This document shows, in pieces, positions 35,818-44,912 of a stretch of DNA of 64,000 bases (position 1 is its first letter; every line of letters starts with the position of its first letter). The translations under genes and the position numbers were made by a program. The DNA is taken from positions 1-64,000 of the forward strand of contig CAMJTU010000021.1 in NCBI GenBank assembly GCA_946408825.1, given 5' to 3'. Under the pieces are notes generated by a model that was given only the letters and a program-made list of their open reading frames with translations, did no database searches and was not told the DNA's origin. The DNA comes from an uncultured Planctomycetaceae bacterium. GTDB taxonomy: Bacteria; Planctomycetota; Planctomycetia; Pirellulales; Thermoguttaceae.

Positions 35818-37254
35818 GTGGGGGTAGACCGGGTAAATATAGGCAAAGAAACCGAGCAGATTGAGTTTAAGAAGAGTACCGCCGAACTCAGAGGCGGCGT
35901 CGTTTCTATCGCGGCTATTCTCAATAAACACGGTTCGGGCGACCTGTATTTCGGCGTGAAGAACAACGGCGACGTCGTCGGGCAAACGATCAACGAAACG
36001 ACTTTACGAGACGTGAGTCAAGCGATACGAACGAATATCAGACCTGAAATCTATCCGGTCGTCGAGGAGCAGACGTACGGCGATCGCGCCGTCGTCCACG
36101 TTCGTTTTGAAGGGTCCCGTCGTCCGTATCTCGCCTATCGACTGCCCTATATCCGCGTCGCGGACGAAGACGTCGCGATGGATCAAGGCTCCTACGACGA
36201 GGCGCTTCATAACCGGGAAATCAGAACGTCGTCTTGGGAAACGCAACTTTCTCGATACGACGTTTCCAACGTCGACGTCGAAGTCTTTAAGGAGTTTCTA
36301 GAAAAGGCGCGGGAAGCCGGACGGTTGACCGTTCCGCAGAGGATTACGCGTAAGAGTATCAAAGAGACGCTTGAGAAGTTGGAACTCGCCGAGGGAGATC
36401 GACTGCTGAACGCGGGCGCGGCGTTATTCGTCGATTGCGGAATCAACGAGCTCCAAATGGCGAAGTTTGCGTCGGACAAACGACTGACGTTTACCGATAT
36501 CAGGCGTTACACAGGGTCAATTGTCGCCCTCGCCGACAGGGCCGTTCAATATATCGTCGACGCGATGGACTGGCGCGTCGAGTTCGACGGAAGCTTAGAG
36601 CGTAAAGAAATACCCGAAGTCCCGGTCGACGCGGTTCGCGAAGCGGTGATTAACGCGTTCGCCCATCGGATTATCGAATCGCGAGAAAGCGTCGAGGCTG
36701 CGATCTACAAAAGTTACATTGACGTCTACAGCCCCGGTCCTTTTCCGGAATACGTCGCGCCCGAGCAGTTCGTCAACGAGTCGCGCAAACCGATCCGTCG
36801 CAATCCTTTGATCGCCAAAACTCTCTACTACTCAAAGGATATAGAAAACTTCGCGACGGGTCTGAAGAGGATATTCGAATCCTGTCAAACCGCCGGAGTT
36901 AAGGTCGAATTTCTCCGAGACGGCTACGGCTTTACCGTCCGATTTCATCGACATTGCGGAGATGGTTGGGATTCCATTAATTCTCAGAGCGCCATTCAGA
37001 GCGCCAATGGCGCTCTAAATGGCGCTCTAAATGGCGCTCTGAATGCCCCTCAAAAAATCCCTAGCAATCTATGTGAGCGACTTCGATCGATAATCGCGCA
37101 AAACCCGAAAATAACCAGAGATCAAATGGCTGAAACATTGGGAGTCGGCAAGAGAACGATCCAACGACTCTTAAACGCCATGCCAGACGTTCATTTTACC
37201 GGCGGCGGTCGAAGAGGACGATGGATCGTCGATTCAGACTCTCCGTCAGAATAA
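35818..37254 (+). CDS. AlbA_2/divergent-AAA_4 ATP-binding transcriptional regulator-like protein
   Basis: The start is GTG at 35818 with GGAGG 6 bases upstream. The N-terminal AlbA_2 (Schlafen-like) domain is seen in ETEQIEFKKSTAEL and GSGDLYFGVKNNGDVVGQ, a middle helical part follows, then the HATPase_c_4-like AVREAVINAFAHR and ETFATGL-type region (residues 270-370). The C-terminus carries a winged helix (ITRDQMAETLGVGKRTIQRLL). Between them lies the repeat-encoded (NGAL)n linker. Such proteins, often labelled RecG-like, are common accessory regulators of uncertain function. It is followed 11 bases later by the DUF5703 gene. A broken relative lies at 54153-55544. Confidence 0.78.
   Translation: MGVDRVNIGKETEQIEFKKSTAELRGGVVSIAAILNKHGSGDLYFGVKNNGDVVGQTINETTLRDVSQAIRTNIRPEIYPVVEEQTYGDRAVVHVRFEGSRRPYLAYRLPYIRVADEDVAMDQGSYDEALHNREIRTSSWETQLSRYDVSNVDVEVFKEFLEKAREAGRLTVPQRITRKSIKETLEKLELAEGDRLLNAGAALFVDCGINELQMAKFASDKRLTFTDIRRYTGSIVALADRAVQYIVDAMDWRVEFDGSLERKEIPEVPVDAVREAVINAFAHRIIESRESVEAAIYKSYIDVYSPGPFPEYVAPEQFVNESRKPIRRNPLIAKTLYYSKDIENFATGLKRIFESCQTAGVKVEFLRDGYGFTVRFHRHCGDGWDSINSQSAIQSANGALNGALNGALNAPQKIPSNLCERLRSIIAQNPKITRDQMAETLGVGKRTIQRLLNAMPDVHFTGGGRRGRWIVDSDSPSE
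36985..37041 (+). repeat. 12-bp repeat in inverted and direct copies inside the AlbA_2 gene
   Basis: Three direct copies of AATGGCGCTCTA/G (37006, 37018, 37030) follow two reverse-complement copies starting CAGAGCGCC (36985, 36997). The set encodes NGALNGALNGALN and can fold back on itself. Each unit is 12 bases, so gain or loss changes the linker by four residues and keeps the frame. Confidence 0.85.
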
Positions 37255-37265
37255 CGAGGCGTTAT

Positions 37266-39599
37266 ATGAACATGAGAACAACGTTAATCACCGCGATGAT
37301 CGCGACGGTCGCCGTCGCGGTCGCGCAAAATCTTTGGGGCGCCGACGCGACGGATTCGACGCCGTCTCCCTATCGCGTCGTATGGGACTCACCTTCGGAA
37401 GATTGGGGCGGCTCCATGCCGCTCGGCAACGGCGAGGTCACGGTCAACGCGTGGTTCGACGCCAACGGCCGCGCCCGGCTCCTCTTCGCGCGAACCGACT
37501 CGTGGGACGACTACGGGACGCTCGCCAAAGTCGGCGCCGTCGAAATCGCGACGCTCGGCGACGCCCCCGCGCCGGAGACGACGACGCCGTTCCGTCAGGA
37601 GCTCGACGCGGAAAAGGGCGTCGTTTCGGTCGTCTACGGCCCTCAAGGGCGCGAGACGCGCGTCCTCCTTTGGGTTGACGCGGAACGCCCGAACGTCGTT
37701 CTAGAAATTGAAAGCGACCTTGAAATCGCGCCCGTCGCCTCTGCGACGCTCCTCAGAACGCAGGGCGAGACGCTCGTCGATCCCCTCGTGAGCGGTCCTT
37801 GGCACACTCCGGACGGTTCGGAACGCGTCGTCGTTCAAAACGACGTCGTCGTAACGAGCGAGTCGTTCAAAGAACGCGACCGCGTCGGTTATTATCACCG
37901 CAATATCAAAACGAAATACTACGACGAAATCGCCAAAGCCCAAGGACTCGACGATATTCCCGGATACGCGCCCGACCCTTACGTCAATCGGACGTTCGGA
38001 ATTCTCATGCGAGGGGACGACGCGCGGCGCCTCGACGAAACGACGCTTCAAGGCGCGGCGGGTCGCTCGCGGCGTTTTGAAATCGCCGTTCATACCGCTC
38101 AGACGCCGACCCTAGACGAATGGCTCGAAGAGATCGAGAAGATCGCGGGCGACGCCGATTCCGTCCCGATTCAGGAACGACGCGAAGCGACGGAACGATA
38201 CTGGCGCGACTTCGCCGATCGCAGCTGGGTCCGCTTCTCCCCCAACCTGTCGGCGCTCGCCGACAGGGACGACGCCGGGCGCGCCGCCGTCGCCGCCGAG
38301 ACCTTCGACGTCTCGCGCGCCTACGCGCTCCAGCGTTACGTCAACGCGTGCCATGGACGCGGAAACTATCCGATCAAGTTCAACGGCGGACTCTTTACCC
38401 ACGAGCGCCCGGGCGCACCCGGGGGTCACGACTATCGCCGATGGGGACCGGGATACTGGTGGCAGAACACCCGGCTCCCCTACTACTCGATGTTCAATTC
38501 GGGCGACTTCGAGCTGATGAAGACGCTCTTCGACCGATATTGCGCGATCGTTCCGATCTGCGAAGCCCGGGCAAAGAAATATCTCAACTGCGAAGGCGCG
38601 TATTTCCCCGAATGCATCTACATGGACGGCGCGGTCTTCCCCGAGACTTACGGCCGCCAGCCGTGGAACGAACGCGACGACAAATTGCAGACAAGCGGGT
38701 GCCATAAGCGAGAATGGGTCGGAGGGCTGGAGCTTGCTTTTATGGCGATTCGATATTACGAGTTCACGGAGGACGAAGCGTTCCTGCGCGAAAAAGCGGT
38801 CCCCACCGCGAACGCGATTTTGAAATTCTTCGACTCCTACTACAAAACAGATCCGGCGACGGGCAAATTGAAAATGACGCCCGCGCAGGCGCTCGAAACA
38901 TGGTGGGACTGCGACGATCCGGCGCCGGAAGTCGCGGGAATCCGCGCCGTAACGGAGCGGCTTCTCGCGCTCCCGGAGACGCTAACGAGAGCCGAAGACC
39001 GCGCGTTCTGGTCCGCGCTCCTCGCCAAGGCGCCCGAGGTTCCCGTTCGGCATGACGACGCGTCCGGACTCGACGCGCTCGCCCCCGCGGCTCGATTCGA
39101 CCTCAAGCGCAACGTCGAGAACCCGGAACTGTACCCCGTCTTCCCGTTCCGGCTCTATTCCTTTGAAAAGCCGAACGCCGAACTGGCGCGAAACGCGTAC
39201 AAACTCCGCCTCGACCGCCATTCGTCCGGCTGGGGACAGGACGACCTCTTCTGCTCCTACCTCGGCGACGCGGAAGGCGCGCGAGCAAATCTCGTCGTTC
39301 GCGCTAGAAATACCGCCGCCTCGGAACGCTTCCCCGTCTTCTGGGGCCCGAACTTCGACTGGATTCCCGACCAAGACAACGGGGGCGTCCTTAACGCCGC
39401 CGTCCAAAGTCTCGCGCTCCAGACCGACGGCGACCGCATTTTCGTCGCGCCCGCGCTCCCGAAGACGTGGAACGTCGAGTTCAAACTCTTCGCCGCGAAA
39501 AACACGACCGTCCAAGGCGAAGTTCGCGACGGCAAAGTCGCGACGCTGACCGTCGATCCGACCGAGCGCGCGAAAGACGTCGAAATCCGCCTGCCCTGA
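37266..39599 (+). CDS. Secreted DUF5703/GH95-like glycoside hydrolase
   Basis: The ATG at 37266, with GAGG 6 bases upstream, is preferred over the start at 37221, which overlaps the upstream gene. A signal peptide is followed by WDSPSEDWGGSMPLGNGEV, the DUF5703/GH95 N-terminal pattern, a central alpha/alpha barrel (YFPECIYMDGAVFPETYG, EFTEDEAFLREKAVP) and a C-terminal beta domain (IFVAPALPKTWNVEF). GH95 enzymes act on alpha-L-fucosides or alpha-L-galactosides; this one lacks proven catalytic pairs, so the reaction is only likely. It may be translationally coupled to the upstream regulator. It ends at a long hairpin shared with the convergent gene. Confidence 0.78.
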   Translation: MNMRTTLITAMIATVAVAVAQNLWGADATDSTPSPYRVVWDSPSEDWGGSMPLGNGEVTVNAWFDANGRARLLFARTDSWDDYGTLAKVGAVEIATLGDAPAPETTTPFRQELDAEKGVVSVVYGPQGRETRVLLWVDAERPNVVLEIESDLEIAPVASATLLRTQGETLVDPLVSGPWHTPDGSERVVVQNDVVVTSESFKERDRVGYYHRNIKTKYYDEIAKAQGLDDIPGYAPDPYVNRTFGILMRGDDARRLDETTLQGAAGRSRRFEIAVHTAQTPTLDEWLEEIEKIAGDADSVPIQERREATERYWRDFADRSWVRFSPNLSALADRDDAGRAAVAAETFDVSRAYALQRYVNACHGRGNYPIKFNGGLFTHERPGAPGGHDYRRWGPGYWWQNTRLPYYSMFNSGDFELMKTLFDRYCAIVPICEARAKKYLNCEGAYFPECIYMDGAVFPETYGRQPWNERDDKLQTSGCHKREWVGGLELAFMAIRYYEFTEDEAFLREKAVPTANAILKFFDSYYKTDPATGKLKMTPAQALETWWDCDDPAPEVAGIRAVTERLLALPETLTRAEDRAFWSALLAKAPEVPVRHDDASGLDALAPAARFDLKRNVENPELYPVFPFRLYSFEKPNAELARNAYKLRLDRHSSGWGQDDLFCSYLGDAEGARANLVVRARNTAASERFPVFWGPNFDWIPDQDNGGVLNAAVQSLALQTDGDRIFVAPALPKTWNVEFKLFAAKNTTVQGEVRDGKVATLTVDPTERAKDVEIRLP

Positions 39600-39632
39600 C
39601 GGCAAAGTTCTTTCCTTTCAAGGACAAAACAA

Positions 39633-39672
39633 CGCGTTCAGCAACGCCTCCGCACAGGCGTTGCCGAACGCG
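39633..39672. terminator. Long hairpin terminator between convergent genes
   Basis: CGCGTTC (39633-39639) and GCAACGCCT (39641-39649) pair with AGGCGTTGC (39656-39664) and GAACGCG (39666-39672), broken by one A-C mismatch. On the minus side TTGTTTTG follows, so it best fits the end of the 39710 gene. Confidence 0.75.
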
Positions 39673-39709
39673 CAAGCGACTTTTGACGGCGGCGCGATTA
39701 ATTGACGTT

Positions 39710-41677
39710 CTAACGAGACATGCTGGAACCGAAATCGGTTAACCCTGACGGAGTCCACGAGGGCTTTGTCTCGCCCTTTTTGAGCGGAATACAAGCTACG
39801 GAGATTACCGTATCCTTTGTTTCCGTCAGATGGATCGCAAGCTTTCTGTATTCGCTGTTATTCGCCTGATTGGATACGACGGGGGTCGTCGGAAGCGGTT
39901 CGGCTTTTATCGCCGTCAATTTGCCGCCCTCGCTTAAGATTTCTACCCATAATCTGTCTGATCCTACGGTCACAACGGCGCTCCTTCCGTCGGAAGCGAC
40001 GCTGATCTCTCCCTTTGTGTGAGCGAACCAATATATCTCGCCCGGGGCGTTAAGAGAAATCTTGTCTTGAACGATCACGCATTCTTTCTCTTTAATCGTT
40101 TTAAGACCGCGAACGACTCTTTTGGCGCCGCTCGTCTTGTACGCGTCGGTCAAATCGACGACAGCGTAGGCTTCCTTTCCCGATTGGAAATCGGTTATGA
40201 GGCATTCCGCGCCTTCGCTCTGATCAAGTTCTTGGGACGGGTTGATCACAAGCGTATTGTGACCTTCGGCCCTGATACGGTAAGCATGCCGACGGTTTTT
40301 AAGCTCATAATTCTCATTTCCAAGGTCCGTGAAGAATCTGGCTCCGTTCGACTCGATATAAAACGAGCCCAGATCATAGTGGCCGTGGTACTTATATTCG
40401 TTGATTCCAGCGTGAAGCGCCGCGACGAGTCCGCTTTCGTCCCATGTATTTCTGAAGCTCGCGTTGGACGAACCGACGGCGCCCCAATCCGTAGGACTGG
40501 CGTTTTGCGAACCGGCGTCGCCATTCTCGTCGATCCACAAGACGTCGAGATAATTGAACTGGGCGGTCGCTATCTTTTTAAGACGGACGGAAGATATATC
40601 GCGCGACTTAAAATTCTCGCCGAGCCACAGAAAGACGGACCAGCCCGTGTCGCGGCTGTCGCCGTCGTCGCCGAAACTGAATGATTTCGGCGTGTTAGAA
40701 CTCATGTAGCGGACAAAATCAACGGATTTGCGAAGTCCTTCATCGTCGGCGAGACCATAGTCCGTCCCCGTCGCGCTTTTCAGCGAGGAAGAATGAAGAC
40801 CGAGGTAATAGGTAGCGTAATCCCAATAACCGAGTCCTTCGGCGTATGTTCCGTCTATGACGCTATATGCGCGGCGAACGAAAGAATACGCTTCCTTAAA
40901 GCCGTAGGTGAGAACCTTGGAGGAGATTTGCCTTGCGTCGGCTTCGTCTCCTATGGCAAGCGCCGCCATGTTCGCGCTTCCGGCGCAGACGAGCTTCCAG
41001 TTGTCTCCCTTGGGATCCTGATACCACCGATAAGTACGTTTGCGGTCGGGCTTGTCCTCATAATCCTCCATGACCTGGTTAAGACCTTTTTCGATCAGGG
41101 TTTCTTTAACGAACGCCCTCTGCTCGTCGTTCATCCAGTTATAGAGCCAGTCGTAACCGATTGCGAAAGCCGTACACATCTCGGCGGTATCGAGGAAATG
41201 GTACGGATTCCAATCAGGGAAATTGGCGGCCGCTTCAAGCTCTTTATAGGCGCGTTCGGCATATTTCTCAGCGCCGAAGATATTATACGCCAAAGCAAGA
41301 GCGGCGACGCGTCTCTGCACGCTTTTCGACGTTTCAAGAAGCCTTAAGTTATCGGTGATTTTATATTCGTTGACTTTTAAACCGAGCTTGCCGTCCGCTT
41401 CTTTTTTGAGTTTCTCGAGAAGGAGCGCCGTCGTCGAACCGTCTCCTAGACGCGACCTCAGTTTGGCGAACTTATCCTCGGTCATGACGATCCTCGGATG
41501 AGTCTTCGCTCCATGCTTTTTGATCATATCGTCGACGACGTGATCGCCGTCGATAAAGGCGCCGTAATTATCCGCTTCTGAATCAGCCGGTTCTGAAGAA
41601 GTCGCAAAAACCAAACCCGGCGTGACGCCAATCGCCAAGACCAACGCGATCAGAATACTTAACGATCGTTTTTCCAT
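39710..41677 (-). CDS. Secreted heparinase II/III-like protein, second copy type
   Basis: The ATG at 41677 has AAAGG upstream and a signal peptide (LSILIALVLAIGVTPGLVFA). A toroid domain shows DNWKLVCAGSANMAALAI and GTYAEGLGYWDYATYYLG, parallel to WNAVCHAG and EGMGYWNYGF in the protein at 7198. The C-terminal domain has YKYHGHYDLGSFYIESNGARF, the heparinase II/III beta-sandwich with its His and Asp. It should cleave acidic glycans. The gene is visibly less G+C-rich and uses different codons from its neighbours (AAG, CTT, ATA), so it may have been acquired. It is only distantly related to the protein at 7198. Confidence 0.83.
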   Translation of the reverse strand: MEKRSLSILIALVLAIGVTPGLVFATSSEPADSEADNYGAFIDGDHVVDDMIKKHGAKTHPRIVMTEDKFAKLRSRLGDGSTTALLLEKLKKEADGKLGLKVNEYKITDNLRLLETSKSVQRRVAALALAYNIFGAEKYAERAYKELEAAANFPDWNPYHFLDTAEMCTAFAIGYDWLYNWMNDEQRAFVKETLIEKGLNQVMEDYEDKPDRKRTYRWYQDPKGDNWKLVCAGSANMAALAIGDEADARQISSKVLTYGFKEAYSFVRRAYSVIDGTYAEGLGYWDYATYYLGLHSSSLKSATGTDYGLADDEGLRKSVDFVRYMSSNTPKSFSFGDDGDSRDTGWSVFLWLGENFKSRDISSVRLKKIATAQFNYLDVLWIDENGDAGSQNASPTDWGAVGSSNASFRNTWDESGLVAALHAGINEYKYHGHYDLGSFYIESNGARFFTDLGNENYELKNRRHAYRIRAEGHNTLVINPSQELDQSEGAECLITDFQSGKEAYAVVDLTDAYKTSGAKRVVRGLKTIKEKECVIVQDKISLNAPGEIYWFAHTKGEISVASDGRSAVVTVGSDRLWVEILSEGGKLTAIKAEPLPTTPVVSNQANNSEYRKLAIHLTETKDTVISVACIPLKKGETKPSWTPSGLTDFGSSMSR

Positions 41678-42221
41678 AGAGGCGCCTTTCATACCAACAT
41701 TATTATCATAAACGTCGTTGAAATATCGTCTTGAAACGGCCGACGCCTTTGTATATAGCGCGGAAAATCCCCTGACGACGTCGATTAAGAACAATTATTT
41801 CCGTCGTTTGTTTTAAAATCGTGCGAATTTAACGCTCGAAAATACGTGGAATTTTTATGTCTTTATTGTTGATTCAGTATAACTTAGACTTCTTGTTTAT
41901 CAAGTAAAACATCCTGAACCTAAATTTCTGACGTCCTCATTTCTTGACTGGCACATCCGTCGAAAAACACGGGTTGAAATCGTCGAAAAACCCCCAATGT
42001 GATTGTCGAGGGCGCTCGATCATTTTATTCTAAGCGTTGCGTAGTCGCAATTTCGGCAAAGAGTCGCTCCCGTTCTTGGAACGTCGGCGTTCTGCTACAA
42101 AAATCGCGACGTCTTTTCGAAGACGCCTCTTGCAAGTCTGTTAAATCTTTTGTCGCGGCGCTACAATAATGAAAATGGACGACGCGTCCTTCTTACCCGT
42201 TCATCTTAGGAGCAACTTGCT
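41678..42221. other. AT-rich non-coding gap between divergent genes
   Basis: No gene is seen. It contains a direct repeat CGTCGAAAAAC (near 41958 and 41981), an inverted repeat CTTG-TTTAT-CAAG around 41894, and TACAAT (42162-42167) as a possible -10 for the gene at 42222, with no good -35. Confidence 0.4.
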
Positions 42222-44252
42222 ATGACGAATCGACTCGCTTCCCGTCGCGACTTCCTGAAAATCGGCGCAGGCGCCGCTTCCGCTTTCGTAATCGCTCAAA
42301 CGCCCCGCGTTCTGCTCGCGGACGACGCGCCAGACGCGCCGCCTTGCGTCTTACGCGTCGTCGTTACGAGCGACGTTCACTTTAACGGCTCGCCCGACGC
42401 GAAAGAAGTCGGACGGTTCCGCCGCGTCATGCGCTTCTCCTACGATTACGCCGCCAAACAGAAATACGACCGACTCGACGCGCTCATGGTCGTCGGCGAC
42501 ATGTCCAATCACGGGATCGAATCGGAGCTGTCCCTCTTTAAGAAGACGATGGACGAGGAGGTTCGCGGCGATACGAAGACGCTCCTCTGCATGGGAAACC
42601 ACGAATTCTACGGAGGCAATCAGGCGTTCTGGAAAAAGACCTTCGGCGTCGAGCCGAACGCGCGCTATCAGGTCAACGGTTATCAGTTTATCGCGATTTC
42701 CCCCGAAAAAGGCACGATGGCGGACGGCGACTATATGTACGCGCTCGAATGGTTCCAGCGCGAACTCGAAGAGGCCGTCGCCGCCGATCCGGAAAAGCCC
42801 GTCTTCGTCTTCCAGCATTATCCCGTCACCCCGACCGTCTACGGCGGTCGCGGGCTCGACGACTGGGGCGCCGAAGACCTCTTCGACACGTTGCAGAAAT
42901 ACCCGACCGTCGTCAACTTTTCCGGGCACACGCACTATCCGTTGACCGACCCGCGCGTCGCGTGGCAGGGCAACTTCTCCGCGTTCGGCACGAGCACGCT
43001 CAGTTATATCTGCCATGGCGGCGAAGGCGATCGGTATGAAAAATACCCCGCAGACTCGGGCAACTACGCCGAATTCTATATTATGGAAGTCTACGCCGAC
43101 AATTCGACGCGGCTCCTTCCCTGCAACGCTTCCAAAGAGCCAGAGTTCTACGAATTCGCCTACCTCGTCTCGAAGCCCGGCGACGTCGACTCGTATCAAT
43201 ATTCCGACGCGCGGTATTTCAAGTCCGCGCGCCCCGAATGGCAAGCCGGGGCGACGCTCAATCTTCTGGAAACGAACGAATCGGGCGCAAACGTCGAAAT
43301 TCCCCAAGCGACCTGTCCCGACGTCGTCCACTCCTACCGTTTCGACCTTGAACGCGCCGACGCCGCGGGAAACTGGGTTCCCGAGCCCCCGCAGTTCTTC
43401 TGGGCGCATTATTACGATCGCCCCGTTCCAAAGACGATCGTCGCCAATCTCGACGGGCTCGACTCGCAAACGAAGTATCGCGCCGCCGTCTACGCGCTCA
43501 ACCCGTTCATGCGCCAGAGCGAAGCCGCGCTGCGCGTCGAATTCACGACGAAAGCCGACCCCGACGACTCCGCCGACCGCCGCGCCGAACGTCCCGACGC
43601 GAACCTGATCGACGTCCGCGTCGTCGACGGGAAACTCGTCAACGCGCCGGTCAATAATCGCGAGAAGCAGATTCCTTGCGAAATTCGCGGCGCGGTCGGA
43701 ATCGTCGACGACGCCGAGCTTGGGACGAAGGTCGCGCGCTTCGACGGCAAGTCGGGGAACTTCGTGAAACTCCCCTGCTCCGCCGATGACTATCGGCGCC
43801 TGCGCCGCGCGACGATCGCCGCGAAGTTCCGCGTCGACGCCTCGCGCAAGGCGGGCGTCGGCGCCGTCTTCGGCAACACGGAGACGCGCGGTATCGAACT
43901 GAGCGTCAATTACGACGAGAAGAAACTCAAATTCTGGGCTTCGATTGGAAAACGCGCCTATACGATCGTCGAAGCGCCGATCGAACCCGGCCGCTGGATC
44001 GACGCCTACGGCGTCTTCGACGGTAAATTCCAGATACTCTACGTCGACGGGAAAGAAATCGCGCGTCTCAACGTCGTCGGCTCGCTCAGCCATCCGACGC
44101 AAGAGGTCGTCCAAGCGTTCTGCGTCGGTTCCGATATCGCGCCGGGCGGCGGCGGCTCCGACTTCTTCACAGGCGAAATCGCCCGCGCGAAACTCTACAA
44201 CTGGGCGCTGACGCCGGAGCAAATCGCGGCGCTGCGGGAACCTCGCCGCTGA
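42222..44252 (+). CDS. Tat-exported metallophosphoesterase with C-terminal LamG-like domain
   Basis: The N-terminus SRRDFLKIGAGAASAFVIA is a twin-arginine signal, so the protein is exported folded. The calcineurin-like phosphoesterase motifs appear in order: TSDVHFNG, VVGDMSNHG, MGNHEFYG, FQHYPV and FSGHTHYP, supplying the two-metal site. Residues from about 490 form a LamG/concanavalin-like beta-sandwich, ending with a typical LNWALTPEQI-like strand (YNWALTPEQIAAL). Probable substrate: phosphodiester or phosphomonoester outside the cytoplasm; unknown. It ends just before a bidirectional terminator. Confidence 0.88.
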   Translation: MTNRLASRRDFLKIGAGAASAFVIAQTPRVLLADDAPDAPPCVLRVVVTSDVHFNGSPDAKEVGRFRRVMRFSYDYAAKQKYDRLDALMVVGDMSNHGIESELSLFKKTMDEEVRGDTKTLLCMGNHEFYGGNQAFWKKTFGVEPNARYQVNGYQFIAISPEKGTMADGDYMYALEWFQRELEEAVAADPEKPVFVFQHYPVTPTVYGGRGLDDWGAEDLFDTLQKYPTVVNFSGHTHYPLTDPRVAWQGNFSAFGTSTLSYICHGGEGDRYEKYPADSGNYAEFYIMEVYADNSTRLLPCNASKEPEFYEFAYLVSKPGDVDSYQYSDARYFKSARPEWQAGATLNLLETNESGANVEIPQATCPDVVHSYRFDLERADAAGNWVPEPPQFFWAHYYDRPVPKTIVANLDGLDSQTKYRAAVYALNPFMRQSEAALRVEFTTKADPDDSADRRAERPDANLIDVRVVDGKLVNAPVNNREKQIPCEIRGAVGIVDDAELGTKVARFDGKSGNFVKLPCSADDYRRLRRATIAAKFRVDASRKAGVGAVFGNTETRGIELSVNYDEKKLKFWASIGKRAYTIVEAPIEPGRWIDAYGVFDGKFQILYVDGKEIARLNVVGSLSHPTQEVVQAFCVGSDIAPGGGGSDFFTGEIARAKLYNWALTPEQIAALREPRR

Positions 44253-44344
44253 GCCGCCCAACGGACGCCGAGGACGAGCGTCGAGAAACGCCGTCCGACA
44301 GCGCGAATATTAAACCCGCCTTCGGCTGGACGCCGACGTAAAAA

Positions 44345-44392
44345 AATCCCGAAGAGCCGTCCAAACTGACGACTCTTCGGGATTCGTTTTTT
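44345..44392. terminator. Bidirectional intrinsic terminator
   Basis: AATCCCGAAGAG (44345-44356) pairs perfectly with CTCTTCGGGATT (44373-44384), with CGTTTTTT after it and AAAAAAA before it, so it serves the convergent genes ending at 44252 and 44424. Confidence 0.88.
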
Positions 44393-44423
44393 CAAGTTCC
44401 TCAAACGGGAACAAAAGCCTTTT

Positions 44424-44615
44424 TCAGCAAACGGCGAAAATGCGCCCAAGAACGCTGAAATCTTCGTCTTGGCTGAGCAGACAAGCGCGACGCGCGCGTT
44501 CAAGGGGAGAGAGAGACGAATCTATCTTGCTCTCGACATGACGGCGAGAAACGACCGCTTCCGCTTTCTTAACGGACGTGACATTCTTTTCGGCGTTGTT
44601 GATCGTCGCGCTCAT
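44424..44615 (-). CDS. Small hypothetical protein, 63 aa
   Basis: The ATG at 44615 follows GAGG; the frame is open further upstream but without a good start. The product is charged, with KNVTSVKKAEAVVSRRHVES and ERARRACLLSQDEDF, and has no membrane segment. Unknown family. A strong terminator lies just after the stop, which supports a real gene. Confidence 0.5.
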   Translation of the reverse strand: MSATINNAEKNVTSVKKAEAVVSRRHVESKIDSSLSPLERARRACLLSQDEDFSVLGRIFAVC

Positions 44616-44912
44616 GGAACTATCCTCAAAAAATCTAACATGGTAAAAGCAATCGCGAATCATAGAACGAGAAGCGCTCAAGCCTCGTCCAAGACGGCGC
44701 AATCGCCAGACGATTTGGTCATATTTTCGACCGTAAAAGGCAATTAGGTTAGAAAACCTTCGCGTCTTTTGACATATTTTAACAAAAGAGCGCGCACAAC
44801 CCGCGCAATTTGCCAAAACTATAGACGCAGATTTTCCATCTTTTTCGTCTTACCTATTTTGACAAAGCAACCGCCTTTGTCAATCGTCTATCGATTTTTT
44901 AAGGTTCCTTTT
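44616..44912. other. Non-coding gap, AT-rich
   Basis: No gene or RNA could be recognised; it contains the leader of the 63-aa gene and the 3' flank of the esterase gene at 44913. Confidence 0.35.

Noticed and set aside
37799..38707. Plus-strand arginine-rich frames inside the DUF5703 gene
   Set aside because: Out-of-frame shadows of the real gene; no start signals.
41950..41995. Possible CRISPR-like direct repeats (CGTCGAAAAAC)
   Set aside because: Only two 11-base copies with no further spacers and no cas genes.
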